DNA of 64,000 bases from Kappaphycus alvarezii (GCA_002205965.3 NADL03000038.1:62001-126000); one strand, 5' to 3'. Shown: positions 1 to 11,199, counted from the first letter of the stretch. Numbers and translations are program-made. Notes: generated from the sequence alone by a model not told the origin.

Positions 1-339
1 GAACAACAAGAGCATTGAGAACGAGCCGGGACGTTCGTCTTGAGCGGGAGGGCGTGATGTGCACAAATTCGCACACGAAAAAATCTAGATGAGGACCATA
101 ATTGTATACAGTATTGGAACTGGGAAGATATTTTACAGTTTTTGAATTTGCAAGATATTTTTAATTTGGGTGAGTGTGGCAAATTCATCGGTTGATTTTT
201 TATTTTTAGGACACGCTGTCATAGTGGATGTCAGTACAGTTCTAGGTTGTGGGTGATACTACGAGTGACTCTGAAAGGTCTATATAATGGCCACATCAAT
301 TCCCACCCCTGGCCGATGGGTGGCTGGCATGGGTATGGC

Positions 340-750
340 ACCTAGATATTTACCTTGAGGAAATATCTTCTAATGGTCTCTCTGGTTCACACGATTCCCG
401 TGAATGCATTTTATGGTTATTAGTCTGTTTGTTTGAAGACTTTAGGATAGCCAAAAGTCTATATAAGCGAGTAAACTGCTTCCTCTAGTGGAGGTCAAGC
501 AAGTTGGCAGACAACTTCAGGTCAAGCTCCGAGTAGTAGGAAGTTGAGAGTCAACTTCAGACCCTAGAAAACTTTTTCCTAAGCTGGTCGCAGAGCATCA
601 GTGGTAGACCCTGCCCCTTTTATACTTGCTTGTAGCCCTCTCAACTCTCTCCCATATACACTCCTTTTTATTTGTTCAACTATACCACGGTAGCACTTTT
701 GTCGCTCGCAACACCTCCGTCTTGGGGTAGTTGGTTCTAAGTATCTCTTC
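340..750 (-). repeat. End of pol plus LTR-like tail of a Ty1/copia element (family B)
   Basis: About 200 bases here (roughly 445-640) match 31075-31250, where they directly follow a recognisable copia RNase H domain on the minus strand. Shared landmarks on the plus strand are a TATA-like string (tctatataagc), the phrase tgcagacaacttcaggtcaag-like stretch and gaagttgagagtcaacttcag. On the minus strand the reading before this tail ends in a TDALRPA-like string, resembling the 'ADALTK' close of copia RNase H. I read this as the 3' end of a minus-strand copia copy whose body is not in the window or is deleted. LTR edges were not fixed. Confidence 0.5.
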
Positions 751-759
751 TCCCGACGA

Positions 760-1791
760 TTTACCCCTATCAGGGCCCGTAATGTCAAAAGTAACGGACT
801 GTGTCGTGCATACAACACAACTATAGCAGGTTGTGTCGTACTGTATGCACAACACATTTTGAGTTTGTTGTGTGGGTAGGGCAACACAGGGTACAGGCTT
901 GCTGGCAACCCGTCGACAGCGTATTTAAAATATTTGAAAAGTTTTAAAAGTTTCGAAATAGGGCTGAAATATTTCAAACCATAACGCTGGATACCGCCCA
1001 AAACAACCGCTGTGGGGCTGTCACGGTTGTTTAAGCTCGCGAAAATGGTACAATTACCAAATACTGTACCAATCGCAATACGGAGTGTACACTGTTCACG
1101 TGGATAAACGTCGATTGAACAATCAAGGTATTTGAAAAAATTATCGAGAAACCGCCGCACAGCCCTGCACATGGTCCTTGTAGGCGACGCGCATGTACCA
1201 GTCGTATTCAGACTGGTACACCTTTGTTGCTGTGCACTGCTTAGCCCGTGTCGCGAAGTGCAACAGGTAGGATTACTGCGTCCGGACAGGAGGACGCTTC
1301 TAGAGGTTCGGTTAGCTTGCGTAGGAAGCCCTTATTCCCTGGCACGAAGCTTGAGGGTTGCCGTGATGCAGCATGTGCGTTACTGTGCTGTCTTTTTTCG
1401 CGTTGAGATGCGGCTTCAGTCATCGTTGCTTAAGGAGCACTGCAATCTGGTATGCAAAGCTAGAGACGAGGATGCATCATCTGCCCTACGCCTGGTCATA
1501 ATGTGTGACACCGTTTAGCTTTCCGTAGAAGGCAAATTGTGTTCTCTCAGAGCCTGGTGTTGTGACAGGTGAAAGTAATTCGTTCGGAATGTTAGAAAGC
1601 CTGTGCATGCGAAATCTGTGGCTGGGGCCTATTGCTCGTAGAATCAGCACTTGTAATCTAGAGAGTTCTCCGTGGCAAAATCAGTGATCCATTGCGTACC
1701 ATTCAGTGAAGATGGGGAGGACATGCTCCTTAATCGTCAATCTTAACATTGATGTGAAGGCCGGCTTTCGTTTCGGAAGTCATTTCGTTTA
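760..1791. other. No supported gene
   Basis: Two medium ORFs overlap here on opposite strands (1132-1518 plus; the minus ORF that starts at 1172). Neither has a recognisable domain, a promoter or a sensible composition. I see nothing else. Confidence 0.4.
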
Positions 1792-2424
1792 TCACTGATG
1801 CACGAATGTGCAACTCCGCCAGAGTTCTGAGAAAAAAGCTTGAATCGGGTGACGAAACTCGGCGTGTTGCGGGACACGGCAAATTACGGACGTCGCACAC
1901 GTTGACCAGATGCCGTGGCTAAGCATCTGATACAGGCGATGCTTCACTCCTGTCGAACATCCGCTACGAGATGCAGCTGCTACCGCCGATCTCTCTATGA
2001 CCTTGCATGTTGTCACGGAAGGTGGTCCTAACGAACCAACAAGCCAGCGGCACAAAATTCTAACCTAGCCTCGATCGTCTCGGCAGTGCCTCGCTAGGAT
2101 TAGCTGCAAATTTCGCCGTCGGGTCCCTCTTCTTCGGCTTTTCTGCTGCATTGGCAAAGGCTCGCGCATCCCATGCTGCCATCGACATGTAGCTCTCTTG
2201 GAATGGCGATGATACGGTGACGTTTATGCCACTCGGAGAGGGGGACAAGTGTTCGCTGCATCAGGCCGCCGTTGCACACCAGAATGTCCGCGGTTTGCGC
2301 GTTCAGTCCAGGAACCTTGTACTTCTTCTCGTATTGGTCGACGACTCCTGCTGCCTTGAACAGGTCCCGGCCAAACAACTCCACTACTGCTGTGTGCCGG
2401 ATCCCAACAGGGCGACGTCTTCAA
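1792..2424 (-). pseudogene. 3' end of an RLE-type non-LTR retrotransposon (copy 1)
   Basis: Minus-strand protein pieces in three frames line up with two other copies in this window (2804-3450 and 38150-39590). In order they contain an 'LFGRDLFKAAGV' stretch, a PGLN...ADILV motif, a run rich in AxAEKxKKRDP, and a tail with AAASRSGCSTG, RLYQ and a GIWSTCA block. This is the C-terminal restriction-like-endonuclease region of R2-like/RLE LINE proteins: RPADILV corresponds to the PD of the PD-(D/E)XK fold, and the following lysine-rich region to the K-containing helix. The reverse transcriptase is absent, consistent with 5' truncation. In this copy RPAD has decayed to QTAD, so it is probably dead. 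Confidence 0.65.
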
Positions 2425-2803
2425 AGATCAAGCATTGGAATAGATAGTACACCGTAGTCTAGCGAAGACTTTGTTCAAGTATCTGGTGCGGGTGCTAGGT
2501 TGATGAGACATTCAGGTTATCCTTTGGACGAATCGCGTCCTTAATCATGGGGATGCTACTGCGTCTTTTTGCTTATAACAGAATTCACTCGTGCTAAGGT
2601 GGTAATCTGACAACTTGGATGATGTTTGTAGCTCCACTTCTGCTCAAACTCCGACTCGGAGATCCGGCGTCGCATCCGCCGCCACGCCTACCTGGACACA
2701 CCCGCCCCATCCTTTCTTATAGCCCATCTATCCGCGGTCAGCCGCACATCCGGTGCAATGAGGTCCGTCATGCTACGCCGCCAGCTGGGAACTCGCGTCT
2801 TCA

Positions 2804-3450
2804 ATGACACCACGCCCTGCGATGCGCAGAGTGCAGCAGACTCATGACGACCTCGGGGACCACGTTTCTGACCTTTGCAACAAAGGCCATGGCTGGGACA
2901 ACCGCAACAAAGCCGTGCACCGCTTGCTCGGCAAGCAACTACTTTTCGCCGCAGGACTCGGCGTGCAGTACAAGGTTACACACCTCCTACCCGGACTGAA
3001 CGTGCGTCCAGCGGACGTCCTCGTTACAAGGCGCCACGATGGACGCACCACGCCGGCTCCCCATTCCAGAGGACAACCATGCGCGTGGGAGCGGAGGTGT
3101 GGGGCGGTGGCCCTGGCAGCAGAAAAACGGAAGATGGCCGACCTGGCGAGGAAAGTGGCAGCCTTACCCGGAGAAAGCACTACCTGGACGTTCGCGACTC
3201 GGCTGGACATTTGTGCCTCTGGGGCTTGATTCGTTGGGATCTACATCTGACGCCATCACCCAAGGTCATTGATGGGCACGCAGCAACTATCGCGATGCGC
3301 AACGGCAGTTCCCCTGGGAGCGTGAAATGTCGCCCGTACCAAAAATTAAGCTACGCAATCTGGCCCACATGTGCCGCATCGTACATTGTCGCGCCCCACA
3401 ACACGAAAGGTTTTCCCTCCTACCGTAGTAGCCACTTAATGGTGTCCTAA
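2804..3450 (+). pseudogene. 3' end of an RLE-type non-LTR retrotransposon (copy 2)
   Basis: A plus-strand homologue of copy 1. The first frame shows a DDLGDHVSDLC segment, the H-x4-C half of the CCHC zinc knuckle that precedes the endonuclease in RLE LINEs. Next come 'WDNRNKAV', LPGLN and RPADVLV. A frame change then leads to the region ending SRLGWTFVPLGLDSLGS, and a second to QKLSYAIWPTCAAS. Only the part after the reverse transcriptase remains. The copy sits head-to-head with copy 1, with about 380 bases between them. Not expected to be functional; each domain is lost to frame changes. Confidence 0.65.
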
Positions 3451-4427
3451 TGACCCTGCACGTTGCACATACCCGATAAAGTAAAGTTTCTTCATACCGT
3501 ACATAACCATAGCCGAAGTAAAATATCCAGCTGTCAACGCTTCTCCAGCTGTCGGGGCTTCTCGTTAACCTAGCTTACAAAAGGAACGTCGCGGTTCACT
3601 ACATCACCTGTAATTTTCTCAAACCTGAGAATGCACGCTTTCAGGTTTACCCCGTATAGCGAGAAAGCGGCCAAAGTCATAACCTGGCCTGCATGTCTAA
3701 AGGAAGTGTCTCTTTATGTGCTACATTTCCTCCGCACTACGAACCAGACTGTACACGTCGCAGCAGTTCGTTTAGTTCAGGACCTTCCCTGCTGTGATTC
3801 GGCCGTGACTACGGAGAGCTCCCTTGGTGTGGACTGCTGTCGAAAAGAAGTCATCCTGTAATTCTGAATTCATTTACGAACATCGTCATCACTGAGGCGA
3901 GAATCATTACATGAGATAGATACTACCCTGAAAAGTCTAAGGTACAAAGCACACGCAAGCAGTGTCGAACTTGGTGGTTGGCTATGAGGTTGGCTATGCC
4001 CATCGCGTAGCAATATCTCCATTAGGACTGCTACCCTCCCGAACTAACGAATCACTAGCCACCAACAATCACCCTGCACGTACACTCAAGTTAACCGCAG
4101 CCGCTCTGCTTTTCAACCTGATTGTTGACCACACGCCTGAAGGTGTTCGCACAACCCAACTCTCAGGCAATTGTGCAGTCGAGATGAACATCAACAATGC
4201 TACTCGCACAGATGCATCTCGCTTACAGAATTACCTGCAACACACCCCTCAAAATAAACACACACATCCAAATCCATGTACCAATGCAGTGATGGGACCC
4301 CATCACAATGGCCTCATCGCGAAAAGAGGCAGGAATTTACAAAGAGTTTACGCGGCAAACTTACGTAGGTTACACATGCGATATGTCTGGAGGAGGGGCT
4401 CGACGAGATGAGCGGCGAGGCCTCGGT
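3451..4427. other. No supported gene; downstream flank of the copper transporter
   Basis: This lies 3' of the minus-strand Ctr gene. A plus-strand ORF at 3962-4411 runs antisense to the transporter's 3' flank, starts at GTG and has no family resemblance. I see no domain or repeat here. Confidence 0.4.
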
Positions 4428-5007
4428 TCAACAACCGTATTCGTCAACCTCCTTGACGGCCTTGGCGCCAGCGTCAGGATCCTTGGACACGGCAAAGGCC
4501 TTGTGCAAGGCCAAAGCATAAATCAACCAACCCAACAATGCCCAACAACGACAGCGATGATCAGCCAAACGTTCATAGTCATAACGATGAGCATGGCAAA
4601 GTAATGGAAAGTCTGCCTCAGGCCGAAGAGGGCGGAACCGGCAATCTTGCGCGGGAAAGAAGATGAATGCAGGGAACGAGACTCGTAAATGCGAGCAACC
4701 ATGGAGAAGATGGTAATGATGAGAGCAAAGAGACCGGAGAGTAGGAGGGCTCCGATGAAGGCGCCAGTTGATTGAATGAAGGCGCCCTCGAACAAGACGA
4801 AAAGTCTTGGGTGCGCGTGAAGAGGAACGGGGACATCATCATCATCCTCATGCCATTCATTCCTTCGCCCATGCCTGACATATTGTCGCCCATACCGGGC
4901 ATGTCGCCGCCCATGCCGGGCATGTCGCCGCCCATGCCGGGCATGTCGCCGCCCATGCCGGGCATGTCGCCGCCCATGCCGGGCATGTCGCCGCCCATGT
5001 CTGTCAT
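4428..5007 (-). CDS. Ctr-family high-affinity copper transporter
   Basis: Carries Cu(I) across the plasma or an internal membrane as a homotrimer (family knowledge). The extracellular N-terminus is a five-fold Met-rich repeat (GGDMPGM) followed by MNGMRMMMM, both copper-capture motifs. Three membrane segments follow: STGAFIGALLLSGLFALIIT, one holding the M-x3-M copper selectivity motif (MLIVM), and one with the G-x3-G packing motif. Two single bases are missing: one in the A-run at 4800-4803 between TM1 and its lead-in, one in the C-run at 4541-4543. Only with the second base added does the G-x3-G (GALLG) appear, followed by a cytosolic tail ending DEYGC and a stop at 4428. Corrected length is about 193 residues, typical for the family. 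The first in-frame ATG after an upstream stop is at 5007. Confidence 0.9.
4897..5001 (-). repeat. 21-bp tandem repeat encoding GGDMPGM units
   Basis: Five head-to-tail 21-base units lie in frame within the copper transporter's N-terminus. Four are identical at the nucleotide level and the last differs only at its end. Silent positions are not drifted, which points to recent expansion or gene conversion rather than old selection alone. Copy number probably varies between alleles and would change the number of Met-rich copper sites. Confidence 0.9.
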
Positions 5008-5049
5008 TTCGGAGATGGTGCTCTTAAAGGTTGTAGAGACGCGGTTTCG

Positions 5050-6224
5050 CTAAATGAAGTGTGTCGCGAGAAAAGTTGGTTGGAATGTTACAGAATTCGA
5101 AATGACGACAGACTAGCGGTTGATGCCGCGGCTTGAACAAAGCGGCGGGAGAAGTTTAAGTAGGCAGTGGGACTCGAGAGTAGCGTATCCAAGTCGACAG
5201 GGTTGCGGGCCGGATACTGAAAACCACGTGTATGAAATTGTGGACATCGTTTCTGTACGTTGGAGATATGCAGTGGTCGGCTTGAACAACCGTTTCGATA
5301 TTCCGTATTCCGGCAATTTGCTGGTTGATGATTGTTCAAAAATTACTGAGATGGAGTGGAGGTGCAAAAAAAGTGGACCAAATCACGAGTGATGGAGGCA
5401 TGCTGATGGCGGCGAGAAGTGGACTGGACTCTGCGCACCTTCCCGATAGATCCATCATGGCCTAAAAATAAAGCAATTTATACCATCGCACTGGTCATCC
5501 ACATCATGAATCTATTAGCGGCACTGACGAAAATCGCGGCTTGAAGAGCGAGACGCTGCGAGGCGCACAACCTGGCCGCTGCTTGCGTTTTGAAATCTAA
5601 AAATGTTCATATTTTTGCGCTTTCACAGAACCTTCCCGCTGCAGACTAGTGGCCCCGCACTTGGTAATAAATCCAAAAAGTTGATAGTAGAGTAGTACAG
5701 TTATGGCATTACCCTTGAATTATTCCTCGTATTTTAATGTTAACTCTGTTTTTTAACCGAGTAGCAATGGGTGTGAGCACAGCTTGTTGCGGGCCACTTG
5801 TGGTTGCTGACTTTTTACTGTTAGCAACTCCAAAAAAGAATATCAGTAGCATTGATTGGTGGGGAGCATGCAATATTACTTGGTCCTTTTTGGAAAACCA
5901 GGAAATACTGTACTGTGGCGTTAATGTAGTACTGTACTGTACAGCACATCCTGTATCTTTGGACCCTCGTCGACAGTCGAGTTTGTGTAAACAGCGACTG
6001 TTCCACAGCGCCTACTGTATTGTACGTGTACGGTCGTACTGTACCAAACAAATGGTTTTCATTGCTGGACTTGATCCAATATTTTATGCAGAAGGAATGG
6101 ATCAGGGTTGACATGATAGAATCCAGTGCATTTTTATCCCATTCCATGGCATCTTGCAACTACTGTCTTTCTTCAGCAGGTCGTGTGCCAATCCAGCGAT
6201 TGCTGCTGCTACCGTATCCCCACT
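5050..6224. other. Intergenic; upstream region of the copper transporter
   Basis: No supported gene. ORFs around 5737-6159 on both strands overlap and contain several tactgtac-type palindromic strings (5911-5945, 6013-6050), which suggests non-coding repeat sequence. No convincing TATA element is placed relative to the Ctr start at 5007. Confidence 0.4.
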
Positions 6225-6368
6225 TCATTGCCGGTGCAGCCCTTTTATGCTGCTCTTCACCTCTTCAACGGTCACGCCGACGGTGCAGAGACCGTCGCTT
6301 TCAAAATGCAATGGCTCCATCCATTGGGTTTGTGGCACACTCTCAGATTTCTTAAACTTGTCGGCCAT
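6225..6368 (-). CDS. Possible short protein, 47 residues or longer
   Basis: A minus-strand ATG at 6368 opens a frame starting MADKFKKSESVPQ. Its codon use looks gene-like, with a TVEEVKSSIKG helix-like stretch. After the TGA at 6225 the same frame continues open with a plausible amphipathic helix (AAAIAGLAHDLLKKD), so the stop may be an error or the protein may end here. I do not recognise the family. The gene would be divergent from the Cys-rich gene at 7081, sharing the pyrimidine/purine-asymmetric interval between them. Confidence 0.25.
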   Translation of the reverse strand: MADKFKKSESVPQTQWMEPLHFESDGLCTVGVTVEEVKSSIKGLHRQ

Positions 6369-6439
6369 TTTCCTTGTTCCCGCCTCAAGCAGCAGCAACT
6401 GCATACAAGCAGCACCCACTTGCACTAACCGCCAGTCAC

Positions 6440-7080
6440 TTTTTGTAATTTTTATGCAGCACGCACCTTCACATCGCATCCCTCCCAAACTGCGCCCTCA
6501 CCGTCTACAACCAATCTCCGATTGCACCCCATGCCCCACATTCTTCCTCTGCCCTCACCCGCTCTTGCCCTCATCACTAAAACCTTGAAACCCTTTCCCG
6601 TCGCCCGCAGCCTCTCCTTGTTCCCTTCCTGAAATTTTCAACCAAACCGCCTTTGCACTAATCTCTTCCTCCCCTACTCCCTTCACTATCCCTTTCCTGG
6701 TTCAATCCTTACACGTCCCATCCTCCTCCGCCTTCAATGCAGCAAACCTGTTCACCCTTTCCCCATTATCCGCCCTTTCCCTCCCCGCCCTTGCTAACTT
6801 TCTGCTCCCTAACGCATCAACTCCTCGAATGCTCGCCCATATCAATGCAAATTTTCATTCTCCCTTCCTCCTCCGCGCCCGCTACCTCCCGTATCTTGCA
6901 TTCCTCCCCCCAAACACTCCCAACTATGCCACTCCCTGCTTTCCTCCCCCGTCCCCATTTCACTATAAAGACCTCGCCCCCACTTGCTGCTCTACTGCTC
7001 CCCTCCCAATCCATCCACCAACACACTTCCACAACCAAAATCCTCCGCACAGCCCTCACCATTCTCACATCCCCCACATC
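6440..7080 (+). promoter_or_regulatory. Pyrimidine-rich promoter/leader with TATA box
   Basis: About 600 bases are overwhelmingly C and T on the plus strand, ending at the ATG of the gene at 7081. A clear TATA motif (ctataaag) lies at 6964-6970, about 110 bases before the ATG, so part of the tract is probably 5' UTR. Similar C/T-rich leaders precede the SLC35B gene (47150-47528) and the candidate gene at 30385. ORFs called across the tract are low-complexity Pro/Ser/Leu shadows. Confidence 0.55.
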
Positions 7081-7454
7081 ATGTCTTATTCCCCGCGCCC
7101 TCCTTGTCCTCCTCCTTTGCTTCCTCATCCCCACGCTCGAATCGGCCGCCGTCCCAACTCCCACCAAACCCACCTGCCCATGCCGCGCCCCGCACCACCG
7201 CCAACATCAACATCTGCGCCGTCCCAGCCGGCGACCCCGCATGGTGCATCTTTCACATGTGTTCCGCCGGTTTTGAATGTATCGACCCCGCCTGGGCCAC
7301 TCACACTTGCGTCGTCAGTCAGACCGTCGGTGTGTACAAGTGCGAATTTAATCAACATGGCATGATTGTCAAGCCAAGGCCTCATGAGACGGATCGTTGC
7401 CGCTGTGTGCATCATGACAAGCAGATTATTCATCATGTTACTCCTCTTGAATAG
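7081..7454 (+). CDS. Secreted small cysteine-rich protein
   Basis: Translation in pieces gives a typical signal peptide, ALLVLLLCFLIPTLESAA, then a Thr/Pro linker and a Cys-rich mature domain. The domain has CPC, ICAVPAGDPAWC, HMCSAGFEC, THTC, YKCEF and DRCRC, about ten cysteines in 90 residues, and ends ...HHVTPLE before a stop at 7452. The frame changes just after the ATG (7081) and again near 7180, so the CDS as given is not one open frame. The Cys spacing suggests a disulphide-bonded extracellular protein, but I do not recognise a named fold. Expression seems driven by the TATA-containing pyrimidine tract just upstream. Role unknown; wall or defence function would be guesswork. Confidence 0.6.
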
Positions 7455-8457
7455 ATGTGGCGGGTGGTTAGGCTTGGATTCGTAGGATTTTGTAGATTCG
7501 TTGTGTACGCCTTTAGAGGGACCATGCCTGCTTGCGTTTAGACATATGAGTGATGCTTGTTGCTGTGTGCGTATTCTCGCGATGGGGTACGCTGACGCTT
7601 GCATGGTGGTTTGGTTTTGAATAAGGGTGGGGCAGGCTGCGCCGCGCTGCGTGGATATCGCGTTGGCAGGTGAGAGTGTTAGGTACTTTATTCTCGGTCA
7701 TCGAATGCATTCGCTGTGCAATGATATCAGTAAAGGCTTGACCATAGGCTCTTTTTGAATTCTTTTGAACATGCCATGTTGACCTCGACGCGATATTCAA
7801 CTGTCCCTTATCAAGAGCAAGCAAATGGACAATGCATTGAACTATTGAACTATTGGCTCGGCCACGTGTGACTCGCGCATGTACTCCCCGACCGATAACT
7901 TTGCGCCAAAAAGCGGGGTCATACCAAGGGAGCAAATCACATATGTAAAAACCAGGTAGAGCTCAAAGCATGTTTTCACTGTCCACAGTGTTTAAAGGTC
8001 CAGAACTGGTGTCAAAGGCTGGACCTGACTTTTTTTTCTATTTCTTTACTCAAGATGTTTCTGGAGTGTACACTCACTGACCGACAATTAAGTTGGGAAA
8101 CTAACTGGATGGTCAACGTCGGTCACGTGCAGTGCGGCGCGGGAAATGATGGCCATAGCCACCGAGGACCACAAAACAAAGCTCAGGCGCTGATGGATTC
8201 GCGAGCGAGTAGTGGCATCAGAGGTGTGATATCTGGTCGCAATCCGCGGAATGAACCTTTTCAGAAACAGAGTAGTGGCCGGGGACGCCGCTCCAAGGAG
8301 TCGAGAGCGAGTGGGTGGAAGCAGAAATTCGGCTGGCGAGACGGGTTGTCAGATGGTGGTACAAGAACGAAAAACCAAAATGTGTCGCGACCACCAGGGA
8401 GAGATACATTTCGTTATCACTGATTAATGTTTGATATGATTGTGCAACGCTGCAGCC
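7455..8457. other. No supported gene; one dispersed repeat
   Basis: At 8067-8130 a stretch (gtgtacactcactgaccgac, then ctaactggatggtcaacgtc and a ggtcacgtgcag end) resembles pieces at 19890-19925 and 24505-24545. It may be the terminal part of a DNA transposon. The ORF that begins here (8055) has no recognisable domain. Confidence 0.35.
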
Positions 8458-8914
8458 CTACATACGTACGTACGTAGTGTACATTTTTTTTTACTCATAA
8501 TGTTTCTGCATAAGGTACTGCATAAAAATTTAGGATCTGCATAAGTCACTCAACTCTTGAGAGATGTGGGGCACAGCAAATTACAGTCACTGCTAACGTT
8601 GACAAGCTTGCGGGACCAAGCTTGTTACACAGCTGATACAGGCGAGTCTTCACTCCCCCTGTCGCCCATCCGCTTCAAGTTAGGCAGCAGTCACGTATCT
8701 TCCTACGACCTTGGATCCTACGACTTAGATGATGTCGCAGAGGGTGTGTTCTAATGAGCGGCACAAAAATTCCATCCTCGCTGCGATATTCCGGCAGTTC
8801 TTCGCCAGGAATGGTTGCTACTCTCGTGGCCTGGTCCCTCTGCTTCCGATTTTCTGATGCATTGGTATTAGGAAGTAGAGTACGTTTGAGCATGAGAAGA
8901 TGATATTTACTCAT
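8458..8914 (-). pseudogene. 3' end of an RLE-type non-LTR retrotransposon (copy 3)
   Basis: Reading right to left, the frame gives NASENRKQRDQATRVATIPG, then LPEYRSEDGIFVPLI. These align with NAAEKRKKREP... and ...GLGWDFVPLAFDSLGS of copy 4. A frame-shifted tail matches the AAVASRSGCSTGRVKTRL block. Only the last part of the endonuclease module is left, so this copy is shorter than copies 1 and 2. Probable dead insertion. Confidence 0.5.
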
Positions 8915-8929
8915 TCAATATCTGTGCAC

Positions 8930-9600
8930 ACCGGCAGACGGCGTTATTTTCAAATATTTGACATTAAACAACACGCAACGGGGAAACGGGGAATGCGTTT
9001 ACTGCAAGACCTTGGGATGTGCTACAAAGCGGCGGAATTTTTTGAGGCGCTGTTCAGCGAGAGGATGGAAGACGTGTAATTTGAACACCGTTTTCCATAT
9101 CACACAATTTGCGATTTGTTGCAAGGTCATTATTGCTGTTTTCAGGGCGCCAAAATAAATTCGTTGTGCCCATGGGCAGGGACTGCACCAGTTCGCAAAA
9201 GTCAGAGATAGAAGAAAAAGAAGAAGACTTTACCAATCAGGAAAGGGGGGGCCTAGCTGCCCTCAAAGGGGGAAAAATCTATCCGAGCCAGGAGCGGTTG
9301 AGTTGTCGTCGGTTGATCGCGACAGAAGTTCGTTGTTGTATGAGCGAGCTGATAATCGTGAACAAGCGATAGCGCTCGAAGGCAGGGCTACTGCCTTTCC
9401 GTAGAGCGATGTACTCAGCAATTTGGCAGACCTTGTTCGGCACCGGGACCGGCAGACCGTATATTATCGGAAAGCCATCGGGTGGAAAGTCGATACGTGG
9501 TTCGGCGCAGAGGTGGCCATAGCGGAAGAGATTTCGCGCGCTCAGATGCAGTAAGGGCAGAGATAGGGATTAGACCTTTTTAATTAACAGAAATTTTTGC
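8930..9600 (+). other. Possible decayed coding remnant
   Basis: Plus-strand frames give gene-like runs that switch frame, for example CYKAAEFFEALFSERMEDV near 9010-9080 and ADLVRHRDRQTVYYRKAIGW near 9420-9490. The first resembles the helical N-terminal part of DDE_4-type transposases but is too short to assign. Nothing else is supported here. Confidence 0.2.
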
Positions 9601-9860
9601 TTAAAAAAATGTAGTAAGCAAGGATTTGGTCTGTTCTTACATTTAATTAGCAAATTAAAGAAAATGCAAGAAGCGAACTAAATTGATGTGTATCCAATGT
9701 TTGACCTGTGCCGAATTGGATGATTCGGATAATGTTACTGCTACTGAAATGGCAAGAATTTAGATACACAGATACTGTTGATAGACAAGAAAGGCAACTA
9801 TCCCGGATCACCCCAGCTTCCTCACCGTAGTCCCTCACCTACCCCACCCCAACCCCCAAA

Positions 9861-10844
9861 ATGGATCCATCCTCGCAACCCACCTATCAAGCAAAGGATC
9901 CTACAACATCCTCCACGGCCGTATCCAGCGGAGCAGGAACATCCCTCGCCACCAATTTTAAGCCTACAAACGAGCGATTTCGGCCAAACCTTATCGATCG
10001 AGCATGGATGTTGAGCAACTGACCACGAGGGCCCGGCACGTCAGAAAGGTAAGACTTTAGAATCCTCTTCCGCTGATGTCGCTCATGCAGCTCGTACAAG
10101 ACACTACAAAGATCAACAGAAAGTCGCCGACCACCTGCAGTACGGGATGATATGGCAGCGTGAATACATGTCAAAGATTACTGGAGGCAACGTCAACTAC
10201 ATAGCAAGTACGGTGAGTGGCTTGGCCAAAAAGGTGCAGTCAACGACGGACCATGATGGTGAGTTGGTCGCAGTAGTACGACATGGTGTAAAGCAGATGG
10301 ACCTGAGCATGCTCTCGACAAGGCAGTGTTGGAGTAGAAGCTTGAGGTTGAGAGAAAGAAAGAATCGACAGATGATGATACCCGAAAATCAATGCAGCGA
10401 CAAAGGGAGTCTCGGCAGCAGAAGTTCGCCCGAATTGAGAAGTGGAAAGCGGAATATGCGTTGGTGAAGTCCAAATTGACAGCGTCAAGAGAAAAGAAAC
10501 GCAAACAAGATACGAGAATAATGTTACAGAATTGAAGGCCCAGACACTGACTGCAAATGCCGCTGCTGCTAGTTTCGAGGTTAGTGTGCACTCATCCAAG
10601 ATTTTTCGGATCATTTCTCGCCCTGATGGCGGAAAGGAATGGCTTGCCGGTTCCCGACATTGCACTACGCACGCCAACTGCATTCGTAAGGGAAGAGCTC
10701 AACATGAATCCAGATGTCTCTGATTTTTCTAATGAAATCTCAACACACGTTGGCGAGCATCCCTGTCCCTCAGCGCAGAACAATTCTGCACTTAGTGACG
10801 GAACGCCAAATTCTGATAGTTGTAGTGAGCAGAACAAGGCTTAA
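9861..10844 (+). CDS. Coiled-coil protein, probable transposon accessory gene
   Basis: Begins MDPSSQPTYQAKDPTTSS at 9861. A GTAAGA...CAG stretch at 10049-10090 could be a short intron. After it comes RTRHYKDQQKVADHLQYG and a region around NVNYIASTVSGLAKKV. A strongly charged helix follows in another frame (EVERKKESTDDDTRK, IEKWKAEYALVKSKL, REKKRKQD), then MAERNGLPVPDIAL and a polar C-terminus ending SEQNKA. It lies tail-to-tail with the Harbinger-type transposase at 11200-12208. Harbinger/PIF elements usually carry a second gene, a Myb/SANT-like DNA-binding partner, and this could be it, but I see no clear Myb tryptophans. At least two frame changes are needed. Confidence 0.4.
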
Positions 10845-10854
10845 GCGTTTTCGT

Positions 10855-10978
10855 GGTTCAATTTTACCGTTAACCGCGGGGGTGGCGCTCCGCGGGCGAA
10901 TTGGGAGATCCCCCTCGACCCCCTTGGCCGCGCTCCGCGCGACCTTCGAGCTTCGCTTGGTACTAAAGTCGTTGTTTA
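10855..10978. other. GC-rich island of unknown origin
   Basis: About 120 bases, markedly richer in G and C than their surroundings, with internal near-repeats: gcgctccgcgggcg and cgcgctccgcgcgacc, followed by ttcgagcttcgcttgg. It lies just after the coiled-coil gene stop. Possibly a small insertion (MITE-like or organellar). No ORF is assigned. Confidence 0.4.
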
Positions 10979-11199
10979 GGGAGGCTGGCTTCAGTAAATA
11001 CTATTTTCTTGTCTTTTTAACTTCTCCATCTACTGCTCATTTTCACTAACGCGCTCACTTTTATCAAACGTCCAGTTTGACAACAGTTATGCACTTTTGT
11101 AGGCCATGCAGAAAAGAGATTCATCAAATAGACACATTCCAAGTAAGATTCTGAATCTGTTGTTGATATACCCTATTCCCATTCATTAACCATACGCTG

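Noticed and set aside
579-1172. 197-codon minus ORF
   Set aside because: Its 3' part overlaps the copia tail and the rest has no domain; treated as repeat read-through, not a gene.
2842-3210. 122-codon minus ORF
   Set aside because: Antisense to the RLE-LINE frames, which carry family motifs on the plus strand.
3962-4411. 149-codon plus ORF downstream of Ctr
   Set aside because: Starts at GTG, no domain, antisense to the transporter's 3' flank.
6737-7365. Long plus ORFs across the C/T-rich tract
   Set aside because: Low-complexity Pro/Ser/Leu frames caused by pyrimidine bias; only the part from 7081 is supported.
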